A DNA stretch of 64,000 nucleotides. It comes from Streptomyces sp. CC208A (GTDB taxonomy: Bacteria > Actinomycetota > Actinomycetes > Streptomycetales > Streptomycetaceae). Both the position numbers and the translations under genes were made by a program. The stretch lies in assembly GCF_030010625.1 (NCBI RefSeq), contig NZ_JASCXN010000036.1, forward strand, positions 1-64,000. Direction: 5' to 3'. Of the stretch, positions 53,151-61,701 are shown piece by piece (position 1 is the first letter of the stretch; every line of letters begins with the position of its first letter). The notes under the pieces are model-generated. The model saw only the letters and a list, made by a program, of their open reading frames with translations, was not told where the DNA came from and did not search any database.

Positions 53151-53297
53151 TCGGAGGATCTCGGGCTGGATACCGCGGGCCAGGTCCTCCACAGCGTACG
53201 CGGACCGTAGGCCGACGAGGGTGGCGGTCAGCGGCAGGCCTACGAACCGCTGGTTCCTGAGTGCGGGTAGGTCCTTCAGGGCGGGCTGACCGAGCAC
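53151..53297 (-). pseudogene. Remnant of a FecB-type binding-protein gene (C-terminus)
   Basis: The minus strand encodes LGQPALKDLPALRNQRFVGL then PLTATLVGLRSAYAVEDLAR and GIQPEILR. This matches the last ~49 residues of the intact protein at 34144-35181 (LGQSALKDVPAIRNKRFVVL, PLTATLVGVRSAYAVEDMAR, GIQPESFR). Nothing upstream in frame matches, and the original stop is lost. It is a broken paralog, lying next to the duplicated riboswitch. Confidence 0.85.
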
Positions 53298-53378
53298 CCG
53301 TTGGTGGAGTCCGACACCCCAGAGAAGGAGAAAACGCCCATTCCGCTACTCAGTGCAGAGCCCGCCCCCGAGGCTCTA

Positions 53379-53406
53379 TTGAAAACGAGTGTCATAATCG
53401 TATAGA
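53379..53406 (+). promoter_or_regulatory. Zur-type operator and promoter of chelator operon
   Basis: TTGAAA (53379-53384) and TATAGA (53401-53406) with a 16-bp spacer form a strong promoter. TGAAAACGAGTGTCA (53380-53394) over the -35 is a Zur-like 7-1-7 palindrome. The GTG start at 53415 begins only 8 nt after the -10, so the transcript is leaderless or nearly so. Confidence 0.7.
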
Positions 53407-53414
53407 AGTGCAGG

Positions 53415-54815
53415 GTGCTCATTCCTCGACAGGTGCTGGAGCGCCCGGAGACGGCCGCACCACGGCCCTTCGCGCTCACCGCACTCCGGCATCCCCTCGT
53501 CTCCACGCTTCTGGCGGATCACCGTGCCCTGCTGGCGGACCTCCTGGACGGCCTGGGGTCTCCGCTGCACGTCGTACTGCCCGAGGTCTTCGAGGAGAAC
53601 GTCGTCAGGCTTCGCCGGGCGTTCGCCGAGACGGGCGCCGACGCCGAGATCCTCTTCGCCAAGAAGGCGAACAAGGCCGACTGTTACGTCAGTTCGGCCG
53701 CCACGCTGGGGGTCGGGGTCGATGTCGCCAGTACCCCCGAACTGGTCAGGGCGCTGGCCGGCGGGGTGCCCGGACACCGGATCGGAGTCTCCGGACCCGA
53801 GAAGGACGACGCGCTGCACGCTCTCGCCGTCCAGCATGGCTGCCTGGTCGCCGTCGACTCGACGAGCGAACTCCGCCGGCTCGCCGAGACCGCCCAGCTC
53901 GCGCGGAGGCAGGCCGCGGTGCTGCTGCGGTCCCGGACCGCGGGTCAACCGGCGAGCCGCTTCGGCATGTCCGACGCCGAGCGCGCCGCAGCCGTCGGTC
54001 TCTGCGCGGAACTCGCGGAACACATCAGCCTCCGAGGCTTCTCCTTCCACCTCAACGGCTACTCCGGCGCGGAACGCGCGACGGCGGCGAACGAGATGAT
54101 CGAGCACTGCCTCGACGCCCGGCGGCGCGGCTCGCCGACCGCCGAACTGGTCGACATCGGCGGCGGACTGCCCGTCCGCTACGTGGAGCCCCGGCTCTGG
54201 AACGAGTTCCTCGCACAGAACGAACCGGCCCACTACCACGCCGCCAAGGACTTCCAGGACTTCTACCCGTACGGCGGCCAGCCCGCCGACCAAGCGGTCC
54301 GCGCGATCATGACGCACCCGGTCGGCGGTGGCGAAAGCCTGGCCGTGAAGGCCGCGCGCCACGGCGTCCGGTTCGTCGTGGAGCCCGGCCGGGCCCTGCT
54401 GGACCAGGCGGGTTTCACCCTCTTCCGCGTACAACAGGTGGACGACCGGCGGGAGTCCGACGGGTACGCGATCGTCACCGTCGCCGGAAGCAGCTTCAGC
54501 CTCTCCGAGCAGTGGTTCAACAGCGACTACCTCCCCGACCCGCTGCTCCTCTCCCCAGGGCCCGCTGCCGACCACGTCTTCCCGGCCTGCGTCGCGGGCT
54601 CGACCTGCCTGGAGAGCGACATGGTCACCTGGCGGAAGATCGGCTTCCCGAGGCCCGTACGGCGAGGTGACCACCTCGTCTACCTCAACACCGCCGGATA
54701 CCAGATGGACTCGAACGAGTCGCCGTTCCACGACGCCCCCCTGCCGTCGAAGGTCGTCGTCCGGCTGGGCGAGGGCGGGACCGCCCCGCGTTGGCGGCTG
54801 GACGGAATCCGATGA
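53415..54815 (+). CDS. Type III PLP-dependent decarboxylase
   Basis: The product is 466 aa from GTG 53415. Alanine-racemase-like fold: the PLP lysine in ILFAKKANKADCYV, the GFSFHLNGYS strand, VDIGGGLPV glycine loop, VVEPGRALLDQAG, and the C-terminal CLESDMVTW, a variant of the CESGD motif. The family includes diaminopimelate, ornithine and SbnH decarboxylases. SbnH removes CO2 from a diaminopropionyl unit in staphyloferrin B synthesis. Next to SbnA- and SbnB-like genes, a similar decarboxylation giving an ethylenediamine unit is likely. Confidence 0.85.
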   Translation: MLIPRQVLERPETAAPRPFALTALRHPLVSTLLADHRALLADLLDGLGSPLHVVLPEVFEENVVRLRRAFAETGADAEILFAKKANKADCYVSSAATLGVGVDVASTPELVRALAGGVPGHRIGVSGPEKDDALHALAVQHGCLVAVDSTSELRRLAETAQLARRQAAVLLRSRTAGQPASRFGMSDAERAAAVGLCAELAEHISLRGFSFHLNGYSGAERATAANEMIEHCLDARRRGSPTAELVDIGGGLPVRYVEPRLWNEFLAQNEPAHYHAAKDFQDFYPYGGQPADQAVRAIMTHPVGGGESLAVKAARHGVRFVVEPGRALLDQAGFTLFRVQQVDDRRESDGYAIVTVAGSSFSLSEQWFNSDYLPDPLLLSPGPAADHVFPACVAGSTCLESDMVTWRKIGFPRPVRRGDHLVYLNTAGYQMDSNESPFHDAPLPSKVVVRLGEGGTAPRWRLDGIR

Positions 54816-54862
54816 GACCGCGAAGCAGACCGAGAACACCCCCTACGAAGGAAAAGACCCGC

Positions 54863-55843
54863 ATGCCCTCGAGTTACGCCCCGCCCGGACAGCTGTGGCT
54901 GTTGCCGCAAGCGGAACAGGAAGGACTGGCCCTCGACCACCGGCAGGTGATCGCGGTCGTCGAGCAGGCCTACCGCGCGCTGCGTGAAGGCGGTTCGGAC
55001 AACCCGGTCAAGACGATCATCGACGATCCCGGCCACCGCTCGCTCAGCTACTCGATGGTGGCCAGGGACGGCGGCAGCGGCACCGTCTGCTTCAAGGCGG
55101 TCTACGAGTTCGACCCGCGCCGCAGCCGGGACAGCTACCGCTTCCACTCGTTCGTCTTCCTCGTCGACGACACCACCGGGTCCCCCATCGCGCTCATGGA
55201 CGTGGTGAAGCTCGGCCCCCTGCGGTCCTCGGCCACCACCGCCCTGTTCGCCCGCGCCGCGTGTCCCGACGCGCGGACCGCCCTCGTCGTCGGCACCGGC
55301 GTCCAGGGGCAGGCGGCCCTGCCGATGCTGGTGGCGGCGATGCCGGAGCTGGAGCGTCTGCAGGTGTTCGGCACGTATCCCGAGGGTTTGCGCGCCGTCC
55401 AGCAGAGTGTCGACGGCCGCGAGGTCGAGATCGTCAAGGTTCTGCGGAAGGCCGCCGGCCAGGCGGACATCGTGATCGGCGCCGCCGGCCTGTCGGCCTC
55501 GGAGGAGGTCCGGCGCGACTGGCTGAAGCCGGGCTCGGTCGCCGTCCTGCTCGGGTACGGCGTGCACGCCGACGTGTGCCACGGCGCGGACTACCGGATC
55601 GCCACCGACACCGCCCAGATGCATGCCACCTGCGACGACCTGCGGGGCGAGGACGGCAGCCTGCCGTCGGTCGACGCCCAGCTGCCGGACGTCCTGCTCG
55701 GCCTGGCACCCGCCCGCCGCCGACCGGAGGACGTGGTCTTCGCCTACAACAGCGGCATGGCGGTCACCGACGCCGCGCTCGGCCGGTACATAGCCGACCT
55801 CGCGCGAGCGGACGGGCGCGGAGAAAAGGTCAACTTCTGGTGA
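54863..55843 (+). CDS. SbnB/ornithine-cyclodeaminase-like dehydrogenase
   Basis: ATG 54863 with GAAGGAAAAG upstream gives 326 aa. Fold marks of the ornithine cyclodeaminase/mu-crystallin family: CFKAVYEFDPRRSRDSYRFH, LMDVVKLGPLRSSATTALFAR, and the NAD loop ALVVGTGVQGQAALPM. SbnB oxidatively splits the SbnA product into L-2,3-diaminopropionate (L-Dap) and 2-oxoglutarate. Together with the SbnA-like gene at 58427 this points to L-Dap production. The MATE gene overlaps its stop by 4 bp. Confidence 0.86.
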   Translation: MPSSYAPPGQLWLLPQAEQEGLALDHRQVIAVVEQAYRALREGGSDNPVKTIIDDPGHRSLSYSMVARDGGSGTVCFKAVYEFDPRRSRDSYRFHSFVFLVDDTTGSPIALMDVVKLGPLRSSATTALFARAACPDARTALVVGTGVQGQAALPMLVAAMPELERLQVFGTYPEGLRAVQQSVDGREVEIVKVLRKAAGQADIVIGAAGLSASEEVRRDWLKPGSVAVLLGYGVHADVCHGADYRIATDTAQMHATCDDLRGEDGSLPSVDAQLPDVLLGLAPARRRPEDVVFAYNSGMAVTDAALGRYIADLARADGRGEKVNFW

Positions 55844-57291
55844 GCACCGACACGACCGACACGACCGACACGACCAGTACGGGGCCGGCGGGAGTGTCCG
55901 GCGGCGCCTGGTGGGTCAGGAACTCGGGCGCGCTGCTGAAGCTCGCCTTCCCGTTGATCCTGACCAACTTCGCCTATGTCGCGCTGACCACGGTCGACAT
56001 CGTCATGCTGGGCAGGCTCGGCACGGTGGAGATCGCCGCCGCCGGTCTGGCCATCGCGCTCTTCAACCAGCTGCGCACGACCGGCACCGGCCTGGTGACC
56101 GGCGTCAGCAACCTGGTCGCCGAAGCCCGGGTGCGCGACGACCGCGAACGCGTCGGCGCGCTGCTGTTCGCGGGCTTCTTCTGGGCGACCGTGTGCGGTG
56201 TGGTGTTCTGCGCGGCGCTGCTGCTGATCGGCCCGCTGCTCGTCCTGCTGGGCCAGGACCCGACGGTGGTCGACAAGGCCGGCGAGTTCCTGACCGTCCT
56301 GGCGCCGGGGATGCTGCCCTGCCTGTGGTTCCAGAACCTGCGGCATTTCACCACCGGTCTCAAGCGGCCCGGTCCGCTGCTGGCCATCACGCTGGCCTCG
56401 GTCGGCGTCACCATCGGCCTGAACTACATCCTGATCTACGGCAAGTTCGGCCTGCCCGCGTTCGGATTCGTGGGCGTCGCGATCGCCACGGTCACGGTGT
56501 TCCTGCTGTCCTTCCTGGCGTTCGTCGCGGTGATCCTGCGCGACGGCACCCTCCGCTCGTACCTCACCTCGCCCCACGCTCGGCGCTGGGACGGCGACGC
56601 GGTCCGGTCGGTCTGGCGCCTCGGCCTGCCGATCTCGGGGACGTACGCCTCGGAGGCCGGGTTCTTCAGCGTGCTCACCCTGGTCATCGGCTCCCTGGGC
56701 GTCGAGGCCCTGGCCGCGCAGACGGTGCTCAACCAGATCGTCTACATCGTCTTCATGATCTCCGCCGGCGTCTCCCACGCGGCGTCGATCCTCATCAGCG
56801 AGGCCGACGGCCGCCAGGACTACCGGGAAGCCCGCGGGCTCGGGCTGCTCGGCACGGCCTGGGGCGTGGTCGCGACGCTGCTGGTCGCCGTCGTGTACCT
56901 GGTGGTGCCGGAGGCGATCGTGTCCCTGTTCGTCTCCGCGGAGCACGCCGACAACGCGGACATCATCGCGCTGACCGTCACCGGACTGCTCATCGCCGCC
57001 CTCATGCAGGTCTTCGACGCGACCCAGAACATCGGCAACGGAATCCTGCGCGGCATCGGCGACACGGCCGGGCCCTTCCGGATCTCCCTCGTCGGGTACT
57101 GGCTGATCGGTCTGCCCGCGGGCTACCTGCTCGGGGTCACCGCCGACTGGGGCGTCGAGGGCGTCTGGACCGGACAGACCATCGGCCTCGCCGCCACCGC
57201 CGCCCTCCTCCTGGTCGCCTTCCTGCGCCGCGCCGACCGGCTCCACCGGGAGAAGTCCGGCGCACCCGCCACGGAACCGGAGCCGTCATGA
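55840..57291 (+). CDS. MATE-family efflux transporter
   Basis: The product is 483 aa with 12 helices in two similar halves (LKLAFPLILTNFAYVALTTVDIVMLGRLG; WRLGLPISGTYASEAGFFSVLTLVIGSLG). The N-terminus has a threefold 9-bp repeat encoding Asp-Thr-Thr. MATE proteins expel cationic or amphoteric small molecules with H+ or Na+. Within this operon it most likely exports the chelator. It overlaps its neighbours by 4 bp on both sides. Confidence 0.88.
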   Translation: MSTDTTDTTDTTSTGPAGVSGGAWWVRNSGALLKLAFPLILTNFAYVALTTVDIVMLGRLGTVEIAAAGLAIALFNQLRTTGTGLVTGVSNLVAEARVRDDRERVGALLFAGFFWATVCGVVFCAALLLIGPLLVLLGQDPTVVDKAGEFLTVLAPGMLPCLWFQNLRHFTTGLKRPGPLLAITLASVGVTIGLNYILIYGKFGLPAFGFVGVAIATVTVFLLSFLAFVAVILRDGTLRSYLTSPHARRWDGDAVRSVWRLGLPISGTYASEAGFFSVLTLVIGSLGVEALAAQTVLNQIVYIVFMISAGVSHAASILISEADGRQDYREARGLGLLGTAWGVVATLLVAVVYLVVPEAIVSLFVSAEHADNADIIALTVTGLLIAALMQVFDATQNIGNGILRGIGDTAGPFRISLVGYWLIGLPAGYLLGVTADWGVEGVWTGQTIGLAATAALLLVAFLRRADRLHREKSGAPATEPEPS

Positions 57292-58430
57292 ACCCCGTTC
57301 TCACGCCGACCCCTTCCACCTCCCTGATACGGCGGGAGGTCGCGGGGCTACCGCTCTACGACCCCGGCGCCGACCCGGACGAGGTGGCCACCCTCAGCGG
57401 CTCCGGCCGCGTCATCAAACTCTCCAACAACGAGAACCCGTTCGGCGTCTCCCCGGCGGTCGCCGAAGCCGTGCGGAAGGCCCTCGCCGACGGCGTCTCC
57501 CGCTACCCCGACCCCACCGGGCGGCGGCTCGCCGAAGCCGTCGGGAGGAGTCTGGACGTGCCGCCCGACCGGATCGTGCTCGGCAACGGTTCGGAGAACA
57601 TCCTGGAGCTGCTCTGCCAGGCCGTCCTCGACCCCGGTGACCTGGTGGTCACGCAGGCGCCCGGTTTCAGCCTGCACGAGACCTTCCCCCGCGTCATGGG
57701 CGCCCGGGTCCGGAAGGTCCCGGTCACCGCCGAGTTCGGGTTCGACGCGGACGCCTGGCGCGAGGCGATGGCGGCGGGACCGAAGCTCGTCTTCCTCGCC
57801 AACCCCTGCAACCCCACCGGCACGATGCTCGACGCCGGCGAGCTGGCGCAGATCGTGGCAGCCCTGCCGGAGTCGTCTCTGCTGGTACTCGACGAGGCGT
57901 ACGGCGAGTTCGCCCGCTCCCGCCCCGGATACCCCGACGGCCTGGAGGCCCTGCGCGGCCTGGACCGGCCGTGGATCGTGCTGCGTACCTTCTCCAAGGC
58001 CTACGGCCTGGCCGGCGTCCGCGTCGGGTACGGCATCGCGTCCGACCCGGCCCTGATCCAGGCCCTGGACCGGGTCCGTACTCCGTACAACGTCAACCAC
58101 CCGGCCCAGGAGGCCGCCGTCGCCGCGCTGGCGGACCACGCGCACCTGGCGGAGACGGTCCGCCGCACCGCCCTAGAGATCACCCGGGTCACCGACCGTC
58201 TGCGCGCGGCGGGACTGCGCGTGGTCCCGTCCTCGGCCAACTTCCTCTTCATCGACACCGGCCACCCCGCCGACCATGTCGCCCGGGAGCTGCACCGTGC
58301 CGGAATCATCGTCAAGGCGTGGCGCGAGCCGGGATACGAGACCTACATCCGAGCCTCGCTGTCGACCCCCGAGGACAACGACGTCTTCGTCCGGTGTCTG
58401 ACCGAGATCTGCGCGAAGGACAAGACGTGA
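57288..58430 (+). CDS. HisC-like class I/II aminotransferase
   Basis: The product is 380 aa. PLP features: IKLSNNENPFGVSPAV, YPDPTGRRLAEAVG, LGNGSENILELLCQAV, FLANPCNPTGTML, LLVLDEAYGEFA, and the PLP lysine in LRTFSKAYGLAGVRVGY. It is a histidinol-phosphate aminotransferase relative, but no his genes are near, so a specialised amino donor or acceptor is expected. In this operon it could interconvert aspartate and oxaloacetate or act on a Dap-derived intermediate. Confidence 0.87.
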   Translation: MNPVLTPTPSTSLIRREVAGLPLYDPGADPDEVATLSGSGRVIKLSNNENPFGVSPAVAEAVRKALADGVSRYPDPTGRRLAEAVGRSLDVPPDRIVLGNGSENILELLCQAVLDPGDLVVTQAPGFSLHETFPRVMGARVRKVPVTAEFGFDADAWREAMAAGPKLVFLANPCNPTGTMLDAGELAQIVAALPESSLLVLDEAYGEFARSRPGYPDGLEALRGLDRPWIVLRTFSKAYGLAGVRVGYGIASDPALIQALDRVRTPYNVNHPAQEAAVAALADHAHLAETVRRTALEITRVTDRLRAAGLRVVPSSANFLFIDTGHPADHVARELHRAGIIVKAWREPGYETYIRASLSTPEDNDVFVRCLTEICAKDKT

Positions 58431-59410
58431 TCACGAGCAGGATCTCCGACCTGATCGGGCGGACGCCGCTGCTGAAACTGCCCGTCGCGGGAGGCGGGGC
58501 GACCGTCCTGCTGAAGCTGGAGCAGTTCAACCCCACCGGAACCGCCAAGATCCGGATGGCCAGGAACATGGTCGACGAGGCGGAGGAGGCCGGGCTCCTC
58601 ACCCCTGGCGGGTGGCTGGTCGAGTCCACCTCCGGCAACACCGGGCTCGGCCTCGCGCTCGTCGCCGCCGAACGCGGCTACAAGTTCACCGCCGTGGTCG
58701 ACAACCACTCCAGCACGGACAAGCTGCGCGGCATGCTCGCCTACGGCGCCGAGATTCTCAACGTCGCCGGCGATGAGGAAGGCCTCGCCACGGCCGAACG
58801 CGACACCACGGCCGAGCGGCTCGCCGCTGAACACGGCGCCTACTGGACCGCGCAGCACCGCAACGAGGGCAACCCCAACGGCTACCGGCCGCTCGCCCGC
58901 GAGCTCCACGACGACCTGGGCGACTCCATCGACTACCTGTACGGGGCCGTCGGCACGGGCGGATCGCTCTGCGGCACCGGCCGCTTCCTGCGGGAGCGCA
59001 TCCCCGACCTGAAGATCATCGGTGTCGAGCCGGTGGGCTCCGTCGTCTTCGGCGGCGAGGGCGCGCCTTACCACCAGTCGGGCACCGGGACGCCGGCCGG
59101 CTCGGAGATCGGCCGTGTCATCGACTACGACGTCTTCGACGAGGGGCTCAAGGTAAGTGACGCGGAGGCCTTCGAGACCTGCCGCTACCTCGCGAGGAAC
59201 CTCGGCGTCCTGATTGGTGGTTCGGCGGGCGGCGTGGTGTACAAGGCCCTGGAGCGGGCGGAGTCCGCGCCTCCCGGCACCACGATCGTCGTGCTGGTCT
59301 GCGACGGCGGCGACAAGTACCTGGACACCGTGTTCAACGACGACTGGATGGCCGCCAACGGCCTGTTCGACGAGCAGGTCGTCCGCCGGCTGGCCGCGTT
59401 GCTGCGCTAG
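58427..59410 (+). CDS. SbnA-like (cysteine-synthase family) PLP enzyme
   Basis: GTG 58427 overlaps the aminotransferase stop and gives 327 aa. Motifs: RTPLLKLPV, KLEQFNPTGTAKIRMARNMV with the PLP lysine, the loop VESTSGNTGLGLALVAAERG, and AVGTGGSLCGTGRFL. The GTAKIR site differs from the GSVKDR of true cysteine synthases, as expected for enzymes using another acceptor. SbnA joins O-phosphoserine to glutamate. An equivalent step here would feed the SbnB-like enzyme. It is the last biosynthetic gene of the operon. Confidence 0.87.
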   Translation: MITSRISDLIGRTPLLKLPVAGGGATVLLKLEQFNPTGTAKIRMARNMVDEAEEAGLLTPGGWLVESTSGNTGLGLALVAAERGYKFTAVVDNHSSTDKLRGMLAYGAEILNVAGDEEGLATAERDTTAERLAAEHGAYWTAQHRNEGNPNGYRPLARELHDDLGDSIDYLYGAVGTGGSLCGTGRFLRERIPDLKIIGVEPVGSVVFGGEGAPYHQSGTGTPAGSEIGRVIDYDVFDEGLKVSDAEAFETCRYLARNLGVLIGGSAGGVVYKALERAESAPPGTTIVVLVCDGGDKYLDTVFNDDWMAANGLFDEQVVRRLAALLR

Positions 59411-59525
59411 TGCGCGGCGGGACGCCCGACGGCGCCGTCGGGACGGTTCCCGGATGTCGAACCACCCGCCATGGGGACCGTTCTGACGCCCTCTCCCGGC
59501 CGAACTGCTCGGCCGTCACCATCTC

Positions 59526-59583
59526 TTCTGCCCCTTCGAACCACCTGGTACTGTGCATCCGATGAAAACGAAAACGATTTCCA
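59526..59583 (+). promoter_or_regulatory. Promoter with Zur-type box over the start codon region
   Basis: TTCTGC (59526-59531), a 17-bp spacer and TACTGT (59549-59554) make a -35/-10 pair. The ATG at 59562 lies 7 nt after the -10, where transcription should begin, giving a leaderless mRNA. CGAAAACGATTTCCA (59569-59583), with the same core as the box at 22238, lies within codons 3-8. Confidence 0.68.
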
Positions 59584-60590
59584 TAATAGGGACGGCTCTG
59601 GCGGTGTTCGCGGTCGCGGGATGCGCCGACAACTCCACCTCCGGGTCGGACGGAAAGGCCTCGGCCACGGCGGCCAGCGCGGCAGCGGCCTACCCGTTCA
59701 CCCTCAAGAACTGCGGCACCGACGTGACCTACAAGGCCCAGCCGGAGAAGGTCGTCACGCTCAACCAGACCGCCGCCGAGATCCTCATCCATCTCGGCGT
59801 GGGTGACCGGATCGCCGGCACGGGCTACGAGATCGAGAAGACGCCCCCCGCGATCGCCGCGCAGTACGAGAAAATCCCGGTCCTGTCGGCCCCCGGCGCG
59901 GAGATCAAGCACGAGAAGCTGCTGGAGGCCCAGCCGGACTTCGTCTACGGCTCCTTCGCGAGCATGTTCACCAAGGAGCAGTCCGGCGAACGCAAGCAGC
60001 TCCACGACCTGGGTGTCCCCACCTACCTGACCGAGTTCGACTGCACGTACCACGAGAGCGTGGCCGACGCGGACTTCGGCATGCTCTTCGAGGAGTACCG
60101 CCGGCTCGGCCGGATCATGGGCGTGCCCGACGCCGGCGAGAAGCTGGCCACCGAGCAGAAGGCCGTGGTGGACAAGGCCGTGGGCACCGTCAAGAAGCGG
60201 GACAAGCCGCTCAAGGTGATGTGGTTCTACTCCACCTACGAGGGCACCCCGTGGGCCGCGGGCCCCGGCGGCCTGCCCCAGCACATCTCCGAACTGGTCG
60301 GGGTCGAGAACATCTTCGCCGATGCCAAGACCAAGTGGGCCGAGGTCAGCTGGGACGAGGTCGCCGCACGCAACCCCGACGTCATCATCCTGGCCGACCT
60401 GACCCGGGGCGAACCCAACGACACCGCCCAGGAGAAGACCGCGCTCCTCAAGAAGGACCCCCTCACCAGCAAGCTCGCCGCCGTCAAGGGCGACCGGTTC
60501 ATCACCATCCCCGGCAGTCACATGGACCCCGGTTACGGCAGCGCGTCCGCCGTCCCCGTACTGGTCGACGGCCTGAACAAGCTCGGGTGA
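59562..60590 (+). CDS. FecB-type chelate-binding lipoprotein
   Basis: The product is 342 aa with lipobox VFAVAGCAD. The mature domain begins PFTLKNCGTDVTYKAQPEKV and has TLNQTAAEILIHLGVGDRIAGTGY and AQPDFVYGSFAS, the same plan as the B12-side protein at 34144. Its first codons (Met-Lys-Thr-Lys-Thr-Ile-Ser-Ile-Ile) use AT-rich triplets unlike the rest of the gene because the Zur-type box lies there. It is expected to bind the zinc-loaded form of the chelator made by the preceding operon. Confidence 0.88.
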   Translation: MKTKTISIIGTALAVFAVAGCADNSTSGSDGKASATAASAAAAYPFTLKNCGTDVTYKAQPEKVVTLNQTAAEILIHLGVGDRIAGTGYEIEKTPPAIAAQYEKIPVLSAPGAEIKHEKLLEAQPDFVYGSFASMFTKEQSGERKQLHDLGVPTYLTEFDCTYHESVADADFGMLFEEYRRLGRIMGVPDAGEKLATEQKAVVDKAVGTVKKRDKPLKVMWFYSTYEGTPWAAGPGGLPQHISELVGVENIFADAKTKWAEVSWDEVAARNPDVIILADLTRGEPNDTAQEKTALLKKDPLTSKLAAVKGDRFITIPGSHMDPGYGSASAVPVLVDGLNKLG

Positions 60591-60603
60591 CCCGTCCGCC
60601 ATC

Positions 60604-61701
60604 ATGACGACGAGTTCACACGAGACCGCCGCGCGTACCGAAGCCCTGACCTCCCGCCGCGAAGGGGCTCCGGTGCGCCGGCGGCGCGCCCCGACAGTGG
60701 CGCTCCTCTTCCTTGCCGTGACCGCGCTGCTGGCGTCGATCGTCGCCGCGTCGCTGTTCGGGAGCGCGAACGTCCGCCCCCTGGACGTCGTCTCCACGAT
60801 CCTCCGGCACATCGGCCTGGGCGGCATCGCCCCCACCCCGCCCCTGCCGGGACTTCTCGACGCCCTGATCTGGGAGTCCCGCTTCCCGAGGGTCCTGCTC
60901 GCCGCCGTCGTCGGGATGGCGCTGGCCGTCTCGGGCGCGGTCCTCCAGGCGGTCACCAGGAATCCCCTCGCCGACCCCTACCTGCTGGGGGTCTCGTCCG
61001 GTGCCTCCACCGGCGCGGTCGCCGTGCTCCTGCTGGGCATCGGCGGCAGCGTCTCCCTCTCCACCGGCGCGTTCGCCGGCGGCCTAGTCTCCTTCGGCCT
61101 GCTGCTGCTCCTGCTCGGCGGAGGACGTGTCGCCAGTCCGTCCCGCGTGGTGCTGACCGGTGTGCTGGTGTCCCAGTTCTTCGCCGCGGTCACGTCGGTC
61201 ATCCTCATGGTCAGCGGCGACGCGAACTCCACCCGGGGCTTCACCTACTGGCTGCTCGGCACCCTCGGCGGCGCCCGGTGGGAGGGCGTGACGGTCACCG
61301 TCGTGATCATCCTGATCGGCGTGATCGCCCTACAGTTCTTCGCGCCCGCCCTCGACGCCTTCACCTTCGGCTGGGACTCCGCGGCCGCTCTCGGTATCAA
61401 CGTCACCGCGGCCCGCGTCTGGCTCATGGTGCTGACCTCCGTCATCACAGCGGCCGCCGTGGCGGCCTCCGGCGCGATCGGCTTCATCGGCCTGCTCATC
61501 CCGCACGCCGTCCGCATCCTGGCCGGCCCGACGCACCGCTTGCTCCTTCCCCTGTCCGCGATCGCCGGCGCCGTCTTCCTCATCTGGGTCGATGTGTTCG
61601 CACGTACGGCGTTCGCCCCCCACGAACTGCCCGCCGGCGTCATCACCGCCCTTCTCGGGGCGCCCGCCTTCGCGCTGGTCCTGAAGCGTCTGGAGTCCTG
61701 A
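60604..61701 (+). CDS. FecCD-family ABC permease (Zur-side)
   Basis: The product is 365 aa with about ten helices. Marks: RFPRVLLAAVVGMALAVSGA, VTRNPLADPYLLGVSSGAST and GFIGLLIPHAVRILAGPTHR. It starts 13 bp after the binding-protein gene and its stop shares one base with the ATPase start (TGATG). It imports a metal-chelate complex across the membrane. Confidence 0.9.
   Translation: MTTSSHETAARTEALTSRREGAPVRRRRAPTVALLFLAVTALLASIVAASLFGSANVRPLDVVSTILRHIGLGGIAPTPPLPGLLDALIWESRFPRVLLAAVVGMALAVSGAVLQAVTRNPLADPYLLGVSSGASTGAVAVLLLGIGGSVSLSTGAFAGGLVSFGLLLLLLGGGRVASPSRVVLTGVLVSQFFAAVTSVILMVSGDANSTRGFTYWLLGTLGGARWEGVTVTVVIILIGVIALQFFAPALDAFTFGWDSAAALGINVTAARVWLMVLTSVITAAAVAASGAIGFIGLLIPHAVRILAGPTHRLLLPLSAIAGAVFLIWVDVFARTAFAPHELPAGVITALLGAPAFALVLKRLES

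Noticed and set aside
52818..53297. A 159-codon minus-strand ORF as a real gene
   Set aside because: Only the first 49 codons resemble a protein, and they match the C-terminal end of another gene. The rest is low-complexity read-through.
55855..55885. Threefold GACACGACC repeat at the start of the MATE gene as a regulatory repeat
   Set aside because: It is in frame, encodes Asp-Thr-Thr units, and is best explained as a short coding microrepeat.
53415..59410. Staphyloferrin B biosynthesis
   Set aside because: SbnA, SbnB and SbnH relatives occur, but no IucA/IucC-type NIS synthetase is present in the window.
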